A DNA stretch of 64,000 nucleotides from Diphasiastrum complanatum (GCA_029204225.1 CM055104.1:43367148-43431147); one strand, 5' to 3'; shown: positions 22,241 through 35,199, counted from the stretch's first letter. The notes: generated from the letters alone by a model not told the origin. Numbers and translations are program-made.

Positions 22241-23650
22241 TTGAAGGTGTTGGATAATGAAACATCTGTTTCACAAGCAAATGGTGAGGTGTGCATGATC
22301 AAGGGGATAGGCACAGTTTCAATCCAACTGCCTGATGGCAAAAGCAGGATGATCAGGGAGGTACTTTACGCACCAGGTTTGAAGAAAAATCTACTTTCTG
22401 TTGGAGTCATTACTGATCAAAAGTTGAAAGTAGAATTCGCCCATGATCGTTGCTTTGTGAAGGATGCGAACCAAAAGTTTAAAGTTATTGCGAATGGAGT
22501 AAGAGAGCCCAATACAAAATTGTACAAGTTGAATGCTACAATCAAGGGGCAACATGGACTTGTATCATCCGTTCCTTCTCAAACTGAGTTGTGGCACAAG
22601 AGGCTTGGTCACTTGAACTTGGGAAGCCTCAGTTTGATGAGAAAATTGGAGATGGTAACAGGACTGTCTACCATAGAGGATCACTTGAAATCAATGTGCG
22701 AATCTTGTGTATATGGAAAGTAGCATCGAGAGAAGTTCAATAAAGGAGGTGTTGCAAGAGCAAAGAACATCCTGGATTTAATCCACACAGATTTATGCGG
22801 GCCTATGAGGACCATGTCCTTAGGAAAAGCGTCGAAAATCAGACATGTAAGAAGATCAAAGTCCTAAGATCAGATAGTGGAGGTGAGTATAAGTCTAATG
22901 ACTTCAATGATCTTTGTGATCAATGTGGGATCAAAAGACAATTTACGCAAGCATACTCCTGCTCTCAATGGTGTAGCTGAACTCAAAAATCGTACGATTG
23001 TGGAGAGTGCCAGATCTATGCTAGTTGAGATGAAACTACCAAAAGATTTTTGGTCAGAAGCATGTAGCACGGTAGTCTATCTTCAAAATAGAAGTCCTAC
23101 CGTTGCCATACCAAAAATAGCACCTGAGGAAGCATTCACAAACAAGAAGCCAAAGGTGAACCACTTGCAAATCTTTGGATGTAAGGCCTTTGTACATATT
23201 CCTAAGGAAGAGAGACGTAAACTTGATGTAAAAGCTATCAAGTGCATATTCCTAGGATATGATGATCGCGTGAAGGGCTATAGATGTTTTGATCCAGTCG
23301 AAAACAAAATCCATATAAGCCGAGATGTTATCTTTGATGAATCCAAGATGTATGAAGATGAAGATGCTGAGAACATAGACACATCCAGTAGGAAAAATGG
23401 TATAGTGAGGATACCACCTGATGATGATCCATTCATTGACCTTCCGAGTGATGAACATGAGGATACATCACAAGATACTACTACTCAACCTCAAGAAACA
23501 GATTGGAGAGGTAGGGACAAACTTTTGGTGCAAGAAGAATTGAAATTGCAAGTGACAAACGCAAGGAGAAAGATGTACCATGGGATACATTTTCACCAGG
23601 AAGCCGATCACCTGACAGAAAGCTCCCTAAATGGTTTGAGAGATTGATGG
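22241..23650 (+). pseudogene. Copia protease end, GAG-pre-integrase and deleted integrase
   Basis: Begins with protease-terminal sequence (GIGTVSIQLPDGK, REVLYAPGLKKNLLSVG), then the zinc-binding region ELWHKRLGHLNLGSL..CESCVYGK and a TAG at 22721-22723. Integrase follows: IHTDLCGPM holds the first catalytic Asp, but the core between it and VLRSDSGGEY is deleted and out of frame near 22810-22860. The third residue region reads NGVAELKNRT. After 22960 the frame changes again and runs through VYLQNRSPT and IKCIFLGYDDRVKGYRCFDP to about 23640. The catalytic core cannot be functional. Confidence 0.88.
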
Positions 23651-23832
23651 AGAGCCGCGACATAGATGACTTTCCAGGATCATCTAACCAGGGAGAGCTA
23701 CGAAGATCAACAAGAGAGAAGATACTACCTGAAAGGTATGAAGCAAATAATGCTCTCTTATCTAGCATTATTCAAAGCAAAGAACCTTCGACTTATAGTG
23801 AATAGAAGGATGATGACATTTGGATCACGGCC

Positions 23833-25314
23833 ATGGGAGAGGAGATGGAGTCAATTGCTAAGCATAGCACATGGGACTTAGTAGAACCACCAGTTGGCAT
23901 GAAACCCATTGGTTGCAAATGGGTATACAGAACTAAGTACCATGCAGATGGAAGTATAGCAAAGCACAAAGCAAGATTGGTGATCAAAGGGTACGCACAA
24001 AATAAAGGCATTGACTATGAGGAGACCTTTGTGCTGGTTTGTAAGTGGAATACTCTACGTCTACTTATTGCTTTAGCTTCACATTTTGGTTGGCCTTTGT
24101 ATCAGATGGATGTAAAATCTGCTTTTCTAAATGGTGAGTTAGAAGAAGAAGTGTTCATGGATCAACCTGAAGGGTTTGTAACGAAAGGATAGGAAAATAA
24201 AGTATGTTGCTTGAAGAAAGCGCTTTATGGTCTTAAACAAGCACCACGTGCGTGGTATAGCAGGATTGATGCCTACTTTCGTTCAAAGGGGATGGTGAGA
24301 ACACATTCTGATCCAAATCTATATGTCTTATGCTTTGATGGTATGGTTGCTTTGATTGCTCTTTATGTTGATGACTTGATTATTAAGGGAAATAATCAAG
24401 AGATGATAGACATGATCAAGAAAGACCTCATGGAACAATTTGAGATGACGGATCTCAACCTGATGCATTACTTCCTTGGAGTAGAAGTGTGGCAAAAAGG
24501 ACATGAAGTGGGTTTAACACAGGTGAAGTATGTCAAAGAGTTGCTGCACAGGTTTAGGTTGCAGGATTGCAAACCAGTAAACACTCCTATTGAACCAGGT
24601 AAAAAGCTTTCTAAGCTTGATGAATCACAGTCATTTGATGCTACACTATATAGACAGTTAGTAGGGAGCTTGATTTACCTTACCACAACTAGACCAGATA
24701 TATGCTATGTTGTTGGCTTTGTAAGTCAGTTTATGGCAGCACCTACGGAAACGCATTGGAAAGTAGCTAAACGCATTTTGCGTTATGTGAAAGGCACTTC
24801 AGAGTATGGCTTGATTTACAGGAAGCATGATGGTTTACCTGAGTTGTGTGGCTATGTGGATGCGGACTGGGGAGGTGACTATGATGATCGTAGATCCACC
24901 ACAGGGTATATATTCCGGTTTTGTGGTAATTGCTTTTCCTGGTCTAGTAAGAAGCAAAGTACAATTGCTCTTTCCACCACTGAAGCAGAGTATAAGGCAA
25001 TGTGTAGTGCTGCACAAGAAGCTATATGGTTGAGACAAATCTTGGAAGAAATTGGCATGAAGCAGAAAAATCCCACGAAATTACATAGCGACAGTCAGAG
25101 TGGCATTCAGCTAGCAAAGAATCTAGTGTTCCATGCAAGAACTAAACACATTGAGATTCAATATCACTTCATACGTGAGAGGCTGCTGAGTTGTGAAATT
25201 CATGTTGTTCATTGTAGCACAGAAGAACAACTAGCTGATATTTTCACTAAACCACTTACTGGAGAAAAGTTTGATAAGTTTAGATCAAAGCTTTCTGTAT
25301 TTAAAGTTTGTTGA
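23833..25314 (+). pseudogene. Copia reverse transcriptase and RNase H, one in-frame stop
   Basis: Almost intact RT to RNase H: GCKWVYRTKYHADGSIAKHK, MDVKSAFLNGELEEEVFM, KALYGLKQAPRAWY, the catalytic YVDD in ALYVDDLII, HYFLGVEVW, VGSLIYLTTTRPDI, YVDADWGGDYDDRRSTTGY, ALSTTEAEYKAM, HSDSQSGIQLAKN and EEQLADIFTKPLTGEKF. A TAG at 24190-24192 separates the fingers from the palm, and no frameshift follows to the TGA near 25314. The upstream coding sequence is broken, so this survives as part of a defective polyprotein. Confidence 0.93.
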
Positions 25315-25366
25315 CTTTAAAGCTATGTATATGACTGTATAAAACTGACTCTACTTTAAGGGAGAG

Positions 25367-25642
25367 AGTTAGAATTAAAGTTAGAATCACTGTGTTACTG
25401 TACTGTGGGTCCTATCAGTGGATAAGGATCAGTTGGCCTTGCCACGAGGCAAGTCGATGGGACATGCGTCCTGCCAACGGCAACCTGGGTCATGCATGGG
25501 TTGCTTGAGTGAACAACTATATGTACAATGTAATTTCATTTTGAAAAATATAGTTGCTACGTGAGGTTGCTGAGGAGAGTGATTTTCTGTCTGTGTTACT
25601 GTGTAGCATGATCTGTGTTCCTGTGCAAAGCAAATTCTAAGT
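25367..25642 (+). repeat. 3' LTR of the nested copia element
   Basis: The 276-bp partner of 21009-21284, preceded by the polypurine tract AAGGGAGAG (25358-25366). Confidence 0.92.
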
Positions 25643-26704
25643 ACGTGTAGATAAGGTACAAGCGTCACATGCATGGTATGGACATATTGACCATTAGATT
25701 CTCTCTCACAAATTTATGAAAACAAGTTCAAATCCTAATCTTTATCTTCTCATAAATGATGATAGCATTGCCTGAGTTGTACTATATGTTGATGACATAA
25801 TTTTCATGTGCAATGATGAGAGTCTCATTCGCTCTATCAAAGCCAGTTTGTGCAAGCAATTTGAAATGACAGATTTAGATCTTATGCATTCTTGGGAGCT
25901 GAAGTATGGCAAAATGGCAATGATATCAGGCAATGTCAAAGCAAATATGTTTTCTTGATTCTACAGGGATTTCACATGAAAAAGTGTAATCCATCCATTA
26001 CTCCATGTGAAGTTGGTAAGAAGTTGTCTCGTGTTGTAGTGGTCAAGTTGATGCTACATTATTTCATCAACTAGTTGGAAGTTCGATTTATCTTACGACT
26101 ACTCACCCTGATATTTGCTATGTTGTGAGCTTAATCAACCAATTCATGTCATTACCTACATTGGATCATTGAAAAGCGGCAAAAAGAATCTTGAGGTACG
26201 TAAAAGACAGATCCAACATTGGCTTGGTTTATATAAGACAAAATGATTTACCTAGATTGCAAGGGTATGTTGGCGCTGATTGGGCTAGCGATGTAGATGA
26301 TAGGATGTCAACTACTAGATATGCTTTCAACTTTGGAAACGCCTTTTTTTAATGGTCTAGAAACATGACACTATTTCTCTTTCGTCGACAGAAGATGAGT
26401 ATAAAGTGTTAAGTTATGCTACTCAAGAAGCTATATGGTTGCGAAGATAAACAAAACACATCCTACTATTATCATCAACGATAGCCAAAGCATGATACAG
26501 TTGGCCAAAATTCTAGTATTTCATGCAAGAGCTAAACAAATTAAAGTAACATATCACTTTGTGCATGAGAAATTACAATATGAAAATATTAGTGGTAAGC
26601 ATTGTTCCACAACGTTGCAACTTGCTGATATATTTACAAAAGCTTTTAGTAAAGACAAGTTTGAGACTTTTAGAACTAATCTTGGTATGGAAATAATCAT
26701 GTAA
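25643..26704 (+). pseudogene. Older copia element, right part (RT C-terminus and RNase H)
   Basis: Continues the element broken at 21008. Multi-frame fragments include ASHAWY, VLYVDDIIF, QFEMTDLDLMH, LSSTEDEYKVLSYATQEAIWL and, intact for 89 residues at 26435-26704, INDSQSMIQLAKILVFHARA and LQLADIFTKAFSKDKFETF. A purine-rich GAGGGAGAGAG at 26809-26819 may be its polypurine tract, with LTR sequence beyond. Heavily decayed. Confidence 0.88.
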
Positions 26705-26999
26705 AAAGTTTCTCTTAAGAACTTCTCAATACTAATGTGTGATACCATCATAGAGGTATGTTCCATGAATAGCATAGTTCTTAGACTAAGTGAGAGACGT
26801 TGATTATTGAGGGAGAGAGTAATGTGTGCTTCTTTTACAGTTATTGTCTAAGTTCAATGGTAACACCTTTTCCTTAGTTCTAGAGATATTGGGCCGATTC
26901 TTTTATGAGCCTTATGTTAAGTACTCAAGTGGTTTTTTTTTGTACTTGATAATTAGTTAGTGTGCATACATAGTTGGTGGTGAGCAATCATGTTCTTCT

Positions 27000-27390
27000 T
27001 GTCTCGAAGTACTTAATGTTCTACTACTGAGTTGTAAGAGGGATCTTCCGTGAATGTAGTGGTTTTAAAGTGCAATATAAATGCCCTTCGTAATGTGGTC
27101 CAATCTTCTTCTTCGGCAGCCTCTAGGTTGAAATACCAATCATTGGTAAAATTAGTGAGGCACAAGTTAAAATACTTCATCATCGACTGGCCATCATTTG
27201 TCTCACAAGTCTTGCAGGCTTTTACATACATTTAGAGAAACCTCGTAGGGTCACCTTGGCCGTTAAACTTTGGTAGCTCTATCTTAGACTGACCTCTATT
27301 ATGGTCCAGGGCATTTCCGATGTTTGCCATGATGGAACTACTACTAGTGAAATTGGTTGTGCCCGTAGTCTCTAATACGCTAGATCTGGT
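27000..27390 (-). pseudogene. Ty3/gypsy gag relic
   Basis: The minus-strand frame has IELPKFNGQGDPT, a stop, then NLCLTNFTNDWYFNLEAA and DWTTLRRAFILHF, the capsid gag signature. It lies downstream of the neighbouring pol relic in its own orientation, so it must come from another insertion. Confidence 0.75.
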
Positions 27391-27394
27391 GGAT

Positions 27395-28315
27395 GTCAAA
27401 GATTTTGGAGGTCGGAGTCTTGCAAATCTTTTTCCTGATCATAAATGCATTAAAATCTAAATGTGAAGGTAGGATTGTTTTTGTATTTTTGATGTTTTTG
27501 AATGTTTTTTGGTTTTGTTCTTTTAGGCACTTCAGTGAGATCACTTTTGGGCAACAATGCTCTATGTTTTTGGGATTTCTATCTTTCCTAGAGCAATTCG
27601 TTAGAAGTAGCACATATCAAGGCACCTGCAATTATAGATCCATCCAAGATCATGATATTTCATATGTTCACCTTACAGATTGCCCTGTAAGGAAGGAGGA
27701 ACATGCCAAAGTTGTGGGCCATCTGCGCTAGTAAACATGTTGACTGTGTAATCATGCTAGAGAGACCACGACCAAACTCCCCTCTACGGCATAACTCGAG
27801 CTCAAAAGTGGAAAGCACCAAAACTCATGCCAGAGTCTCCCATGGAGGGTAACCTATTGGATTATTCTCCTACTAATTGAGTAATCGACATTTTAATCTT
27901 CATCCAGCTTGTTTTTAGACCTGCAAATTTATTCGTGTTTTACACATTCTGCATAACTACTCGGAAACGGCTGACAGTGTCAGGATTTTTGAAATTTTCG
28001 TCTTTCGAAAATTTTCTCTCACTTCGGCTTTTTTGCAAAATGCCAGATGCCTCAAATGTTAAGAAAATAATTTTGGCGAAGACCTTCACATTATTTGCAT
28101 TTTTCGCATGACAATTACATTCATTTCTACAAAGTGACAGTTTACGTTCAAATCTGCAAGCAGACTGTTTACGACCAAAGCCACCGACTTGCATTAATTC
28201 ATCAAGCAAGTAATTTCTGAGAAGTACTAACTAGATGGATGCCAGCACATCACAACCAACTAGATGACGCATTTGACGATTTAATTGCTTAGTATAAATA
28301 GTTGTTCATATTCCT
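27395..28315. other. No gene recognised between gypsy relics
   Basis: Short frames on both strands without motifs; probably LTR or untranslated sequence of the flanking elements. Confidence 0.35.
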
Positions 28316-30770
28316 ACATCTTAAGCATGCGATCCGAGATTAGTTCTCTAGGAGTTCCAAATCTTCCAATGACTTGTTCTAACAGGAATCGCGCCGTTTT
28401 TTTTACTTCTCTTTAGACACTGCCTTTGCTTCATCCCACTTAGTAAAGTAGTCTGTAGCTGCGATAATATAGTGTTTCCGAGATGATGATGTTGGGTGAA
28501 TTGGACTATAAAGTCGATTCCCCATTTTTCAAATTCCCATAATATATGTTTTCGAGATGATGATGTTGGGTGAATTGGACCTATAAAGTCAATTTCCCAT
28601 TTTTCGAATGGTATTGAACTTGGATGGGGATGGGGGACCTAGTCCGATTTACCCTGGTCTCTACACGTTGGCAAATGTCACAAGCTCTAGCATGAGCATG
28701 TGCATCCTTAAACAATGTTGGCCACCAATATCCTACTCTTAAGATTTTCTGACTTGTTAGTTGACCAACAAAGTGTGTACCACAGGCAGAATTGTGACAT
28801 TCCTCTAGGATGAAACTTGTCTCTTCAAGAGTCACACATCTTCTATAGATTCCTTCTACTCCTCTTCGACATGGGATTCCACCTATCAATGCAAAATTTA
28901 AGGCTTGTGTACATAGCTTCCGCTTCTCTTGAGAAGTCATTGTGTCTAGTGTTTTTAAAGTAGACAGATACGTAGCTAAATTAGCATACCATTATGTGAT
29001 CATGGTAAAGTCTATTCACAATAGGTCGTAAATGATCATTTTCCCAATCACTATCATTGGTCGTAATATTTCTCAACTTGCAAATGCAGTCATTTAGACC
29101 TTGTAATCGTGGTGGTTTGCTTTGCAAGTCATAATCAAATTCTTGCAATGACAAAATCCATTTCATTAAGCAACCAGGTGGTTCCAACTTGTTCATCATC
29201 AGTGTGACTGCTTCGCTCTTTGTAAAAACCGTTACTTTCTTGTGTAGAAGATAGTGTCTAAATCTAGTAGCGGCATATGAAATCCCCAGATAGATCTTCT
29301 CAGCTTTTGTATACTTGAGTTCTGCTGCATTTAGTTTACGACCAACAAAGGTGATTGGATGATAGACTTTATTCCATATTTGGGCTAGACAACAGTTAAT
29401 ACAGGTGTCTGTAGTACTAGTGAACACGTAAAATTCACGATCATACATCGGCAGTTTCAATATCGGGGCTTTTGCTAAGTCTTCTTCCAGGTTCCGAAAG
29501 GATTGTTCACATTCCTTATTCCAATTCCACTTAGATTCCTCTTTCAATAATCCAATCATAGGGTAGGTTATTGAGGCATAGGCCATCACGTAGTTTCTAT
29601 AATAGCCTATCCCTCTTAAGAAAGATTGTAATTGGGTAACAGTGGAGGGTGACATAATGGCTAAAAGCATTGTGATCTTTTCTGGACCGGTGGCTATACC
29701 ATAGCGGCTCTGACATGCCCTAATAGTACACCACCATAGGGTACTCCAAATATACACTTGTTGGCATTTAGGGCTATACAAGTAGTAGTACACTTCTGAA
29801 AACATTTTTCAGGTATCGCTAAATGTTCTTTAACAGAAAATGCTCCACATAAATCATCCATAAAGATTTTCAAGTTTCTGTCTAGGATATATTGAAAATT
29901 TTCATTCATAAACCTTTGATGTGTGACTGGAGCATTTGATAAACCGAAAGACATAACGTGATAGGCAAAAACTCCAAAGGTGGTGGTGAAAGTGGTTTTA
30001 AGCTTATCTTCTTCGGCAATGGCTATTTGGTTATATCCAGCAAAATATTCCATGAAAGAGTAGATTTCTCTCCCTACCAATTCTTCTAGCACTTGGTCTA
30101 TAAAAGGCAATGGGTAATAATCTTTTCTCGTATGTTTGTTTAGTTGCTGATAGTCAACACAGACTCAAATTTGAGTAGAATTCTTTTTTGTCGTGAGACT
30201 ATTGGTGAACACCATTCAGTATTGTCCACAGGAAAGATCAATTCAGCTCCTTTCAATCGTTCTAATTCTTTCATACTCCTTCTTTCATGTGAAATGACAA
30301 TCTCCATTGTTTCTGCCTAATGGGTTTAGCATTAGGTTTCAGAGGTATAGTATGCTTCACTAAATCTGGAGGTATTCCTTTCAGATCTGAACAATTCCAA
30401 GCAAATATGTGCTGCTATTTCTTGCACAAGTCCTCATAGGTTTTCTTGTCTTCTGGGCTTACGTGAGCACCTACCTTGATCTTCTTAGGTTCATCCTTTG
30501 TTCCAAGGTTTATAAGACAGATATCAGGCTCCCTAACCTTGGGAGGCAGTTCATCTAGGATATTCCACTCTAAGCCTAGTACATCCCTCAATTCTACATC
30601 TTCATCTGTCGATGTTTCAGAACTGGTATCACTATCAATAAACTCTTCCCATTCAGTTGATGCAATTGGCGCTCTCTCAGATTGAGGTACTTCTGGGTAT
30701 CCATCAACCACTACTCTTTCTTTCCCCCTTCCAAAAACTACTCCAACTTCTATCCTTTTCCTGGGTTCGG
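28316..30770 (-). pseudogene. Ty3/gypsy pol relic (pre-RT, RT, RNase H, integrase N-part)
   Basis: Read right to left. Acidic pre-RT region 30786-30415 (LRDVLGLEWNILDEL, EPKKIKVGAHVSPEDKK). RT 30110-29694 (MPFIDQVLEELVGREIYSFM, YFAGYNQIAIAEEDK, MSFGLSNAP, catalytic site as FMDDL). RT thumb and RNase H 29790-28985 (GIGYYRNYVMAYA, KYTKAEKIYLGISYAATRFR). Integrase zinc-binding domain 28860-28660 (HNSACGTHF, ILRVGYWWPTLFKDAH, CDICQR), and the start of the core (IDFIGP, ATDYFTKW) to about 28320. Frame breaks occur in the pre-RT to RT join, at about 29700 and after 28590. Integrase ends within the core. Confidence 0.88.
28474..28608. repeat. Two-copy tandem duplication inside the integrase relic
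   Basis: About 60 bp (GAGATGATGATGTTGGGTG.. to ..CCATTTTTC) occurs at 28474-28533 and again at 28549-28608 with a few substitutions. Confidence 0.85.
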
Positions 30771-31640
30771 TTGAACCGTTGCACACATCACACCCTTTGA
30801 CATGGTAATGAATATTTTTTTAAACTTAGTGGACCACCACAACCCATGTTGCAGCACTTTTCGGTTGGTAGCTTCGGCAGCGAAATGCCCTCCACCTATT
30901 CCTTCGTGGGCAATACTTATGACTTCAGACACCTCGTGCGTGAGGACACATCGACGTATGATTTCATCATCGCACATGAGATATAGTTGTCTAGCTATCA
31001 ATGTATAGGGGCAACTTGACAATCAACTTGTTTCATTCTATCTTGTTCATCTGGGGGGGGGAGATCCCGACATAAGGAATCCAACAATGTTAGTAGCCCA
31101 CTCAAGGATGGCGTCGATGTGGAACATGAAGGTGTCAAGGAGTTTGTCATCAACCCCGATACTCTCATGAACATTACGAATCCATGAGAGGTGATCAGCC
31201 AGATAGTGTTGCTTACCCTTGCGAATGACTATTTTGAAGCCAAACTCTTGGAGAAGCAGCAGCCACCTAGTGATCTGTGTCCAGTCATGCATGGTCTATT
31301 TACCAGATACAGTAGGGCTTGGTGATCTAAGAAGAAAACAAAGGGATTGGCTAGGAGGTAATGGCGGAATTTCTTCACATTATATACCATGGCTAGTGCT
31401 TTTCGTTCGGTGGTTGCATAGTTCATCACCGCAAGAATCAACTGCCTATGGACATGAAATTCTACAGTCTAGATAGGGGGTTGTAGGATTGGTGTAGTTT
31501 CTAAGGCTTTCTTGAGTTTATGAAATGCCTCAATAGCTTCAGCTATCCATTCAAATTGGATGGTCAATTGGTATATCAAACGAGCCAGTTTGACGAAGTT
31601 CAAGACAAACCCCCAATAATAATTGCAATGTCCCATAAAG
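30750..31640 (-). pseudogene. Second gypsy pol fragment (RT end, RNase H, integrase zinc domain)
   Basis: Minus-strand frames in order: QFEWIAEAIEAFHKLKKAL (RT thumb/connection), LAVMNYATTERKALAMVYNV and KKFRHYLLANPFVFFLDHQA (RNase H), RWLLLLQEFGFKIVIRKGKQ, then ARQLYLMCDDEIIRRCVLTH and GGGHFAAEATNRKVLQHGLW (integrase zinc domain). At about 30770 the zinc domain runs straight into the pre-RT region of the other pol relic, so two elements were joined here by deletion or recombination. Confidence 0.85.
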
Positions 31641-31910
31641 ATCTATACTTTGCGTACAACTCCAGGTTCAAGCAGAGAAAGTATTATGTGTATTTTGTCA
31701 ACATCAATGGTGATACAATGCCTCAAAACAATGTGGCCTAGCACTATGTCGTATGTGACCAGAAATTGGCATTTGGCCAGGTTTAGAAATATGCCGAATA
31801 ATCGACATTGAATGAACACTTTTTCTAAGCATGATAGATGCTCAACTCGAGAGGAGCGATGAGAGAGAAAGATGAGAGAGAGTGAAAATGTGAGAGGGGG
31901 GCGTCACACA

Positions 31911-31911
31911 T

Positions 31912-32005
<94 letters not shown>
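31911..32005. repeat. (AG)n microsatellite
   Basis: A nearly pure GA/AG run of about 95 bp with one GGG interruption, preceded by shorter GA-rich stretches from 31853. Confidence 0.95.
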
Positions 32006-32007
<2 letters not shown>

Positions 32008-32805
32008 TGAGAGGGGCGAACATTATGGCTGATTTTTTTTTAAGGTTAAAATCTGGCGAACATTCAAAATGAAAGGCTGACATGTTCTTACAAAAGAAAC
32101 AAAACTTCAAAGTTGAAGAGATGAATTGATTCTTATTCACTTGAAAAAATCCAAAAGGAAATTTTCAGAATTCTAGCAAATCTGACCCACCTCCACTAGT
32201 TTTATCATCACTCTCTCAATATTGATCGAAATCACAAAAACTCAGTAATTCTGAAAAGCTACAACAAGCTCTATCAGCTTATAGCATCAAATCAATAATT
32301 GAAAGTGATTTTATAGGTCAAATTAGCAACAAAACAGGTGTGAAATCTTTGAAGGAAGAAAACTAGTAAAACTAGAACTAGAAAACAAGATCTACCATAA
32401 ATTTTTGAATACTAATCCAAATGACCTGTCATATGGATCAGATCAAAGCTAAGATAATACTCTATTATATTATGTAAATAAAATTGAAATAAAGACTAAA
32501 ATCAAATCTAAAGAATTCAAACAAAGTGAAAGGAAAATTCTAATCACCTATTTTGATAGTTTTGCAATAGCTTTTGCACATCTCACCCAAATGGCTTGAA
32601 AATTGATGCAAATTAAAGCTAAAACAAAGCTCTACAAATATATGGAATCAAATTAGAAATTAATACCAAAATTGAATGCTGAAAATTCGTTTGAACATAA
32701 CTGAAAATTTAAAAGTTCAAAATTAGCAAAAAGAAAACTACAAAAACAATAAACTCATCAAATCTAATGGACTTCACATAGGATCATCATGAATCATGGA
32801 TCTGT

Positions 32806-32817
32806 GCTCTGATACCA
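32806..32817 (-). other. Primer-binding site of a minus-strand LTR element
   Basis: GCTCTGATACCA is the reverse complement of TGGTATCAGAGC. It implies that an LTR ends just to its right (from about 32818) and that the element's body lay to its left. No coding relic is recognisable at 32010-32800, and the far end of the LTR cannot be set. Confidence 0.7.
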
Positions 32818-35195
32818 AGAAATGTCATGTGTCAAATCCCAAACTAATAGCAATAACAATGATAGTAAAGCTAAATGCAAAAAGAGTAAAAGACAATGAA
32901 GATAACATATCCATAGAATGCTAGAAACACAAAGATATCCATTGAATCACATTAAAAATGACATAAAGAATACAATTAATGAAAATATGAGCACGAATTT
33001 ATGTAGATAGGGCACATGAGACCTAGCAAAGGAGATCCCCATAGCTCACATTCACAAGGAGGAAACAAGAAGCTCTCACTTGCAAATGAGCCAAAAGATC
33101 CCAAAAGTGACGTCTCTTGCTTAGCTATAGACAATGCTCTTACTTTCTAAACATAACTATCTTGAGGGATAGTAAACCCTTATTAAGTAGTTAAATTCAA
33201 TTTTGCTTCTCATTCTATAACTCTACATATCTCTCTCTCCCTCTCTGCCTACGGCGCCAGCTACTCCTATGACCTAACACTCCCTTCTCCTCTCGTGACC
33301 TGACCCATTCTCTCTCTTACCTAACCCTACACCTATAGGCAGCGCTCGTGCCCATGCCACCTGCACCTCACATATAATTTTTTTTTTTTGAAAAGGGTCT
33401 GTTGACGTCAACGCCCAACCGCGCCACCCCCAGACTCAATGCCGAAAGAAAAAAATTAAATTAAATTTTTGGTTTCTTAAATTCTATTTTCTTTTAGGGT
33501 CCAAACATTCTTGGGTGGATGTGGCCAGTTCTGGGCCCCATCCAAGGGCTTTGCGTACTCCTGTACAAGTGAAATTGCGGAAGAATCTGTGGAAGGGGTG
33601 GGGAATTTCACAAAATAAAAGAGGAGGGAAATATATGAAGCATAAAGGGTTTCCAGAGCTGAGTGGTGCTCTTGTTGAGGTTTCAAAAAGAGAGAATCCT
33701 CGATGCATGCAACTACGTCTATCGGATTCAGGCCGACTCCAACTACGACGACCTACTTGATCACAGCTTTGAAGTCACTGAATCGATGCAGTCGATTCCA
33801 TAGCCATCATGAAATAGATTGATTTACAGATTTGGCACAACGGAAGTGCACTATTGCGGAACTTTAGAGCATTATGATCGACTCAAACTATTAATCATAT
33901 AAAGCGATATAATCCATGAACAATTTATCTGCAAGCAAGAATCAATCAGAACAGAAATAAAATAAGCATTCAACATGATGTACACGACCTATATTTAGTA
34001 GAACATTGATTATATAGTTGTGAATAGATACAGTTTGAATGCAGACAAAGTCGTTGTCTTCCTGAAACAATAATATGTGATAATAAAGAGAAAGAACAAA
34101 AAAATTGCGCTTTAAATGTTCGATTGACATGCTAGATCAATTATTGAGCTAATTGATAAGTTGTTAGATATATACACATAGCTGACTAATAAAAGAGTGT
34201 TTAGTCTGTACTTTACAAATGGGATTAAGGCACTACGTGTTGTTAGCAGTCGCTTTTGGACAGTGTCAGATTCTATTAGAGATTCTGTCCAAACGTGATG
34301 AAGCAACACTTGAGTCATCGAATGTTCGAGTCGACTATTTGAGCTAATAGTGACATACGACTAGTCGATGAAGACGATAGTCGATGTGGGATGGTGGCCA
34401 AATAGCTAAACGGTAAATGGTGGTCAAATAGTTGGTGTCGGACAAAGTCGTTGAGGTCCAACGAATAGTCAATCTCAGCTGAGTTGACAAAACATTGTCA
34501 TTGATTTCTTTGTATTTTTGCAAACTGTTAGAAAACAAGTGTATTTATGTAGAGTGTGCAATTGTACAAGTATTTACATACAACAAATAAATGGATCTAG
34601 ATTAGTAATGAGTTAAGGGATGGAGAGGATAGAAATCCAACAACTTTGAGTTGAAAGTAAGCAAAAAATAAGAAACAGAAAGTATACGTACATGCAAGCA
34701 AGCAAAACCCTTGCAAAAATAAAAAAGTCAAGAAAGGAAAACTTTTTACAGATGATGACAAGGGTGAAAACAATTTTATAATGCTCATCCAGAAGCTAGT
34801 AGGCTGTTCGATGTGCTCATTTTTAAAAGTAGTAGCACTCAAGTAATGCCAAGCTTATGCAAGATCAACACTAAGTGATATTCCAACTCAAGACTAAGGT
34901 TGTTGGTGGGGGCCATGTTGAACATAAGATATGCTTTCAAGGCACAATACTTGGTAATAACCATCTACTCTAAAGTCGTATTCTTTTCGGCTGATCCTGT
35001 ACACTTGGCACGAAGAGTTGTTATTTTCAGCTCATTCTGCTGGAGTGCTGACTCATAATTTTCTTTTGAGGCCACAATGTTAAATTTTAATTTGTTATAT
35101 TGTGTCTTATATGTTCCCCTCTTTCGTATTGATGAGAAACACTAGAGGGAAAGTCGATGTCTAGTTGGGCATTTTGTGCGTTGTTGAGAGTCTTG
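32818..35195. other. Probable LTR then unassigned sequence
   Basis: From 32818 to perhaps 33420 this should be LTR sequence belonging to the primer site on its left. 33420-35195 shows no conserved frame; the short frames at 33480-33760 on both strands have no recognisable motif. Confidence 0.4.
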
Positions 35196-35199
35196 GCCA

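Larger units (their letters stand above)
21009..25642 (+). mobile_element. Nested Ty1/copia retrotransposon with both LTRs and target duplication
   Basis: A 4634-bp element with two 276-bp LTRs, flanked by a 5-bp direct repeat ACGTG (21004-21008 and 25643-25647), inserted within an older copia reverse transcriptase. Order: 5' LTR, primer site, long leader with no clear gag, protease and GAG-pre-integrase, damaged integrase, RT, RNase H, polypurine tract, 3' LTR. The LTRs differ at 12 of 276 positions by hand comparison, 11 of them transitions, as expected of methylated plant DNA. Gag is largely absent and integrase is deleted internally, so it is defective. Confidence 0.95.

Noticed and set aside
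31904-32140. Open frame encoding SLSLSL runs
   Set aside because: Translation of the AG microsatellite.
33240-33420. TAACCCTA-like words as interstitial telomere repeat
   Set aside because: Only isolated, non-tandem occurrences.
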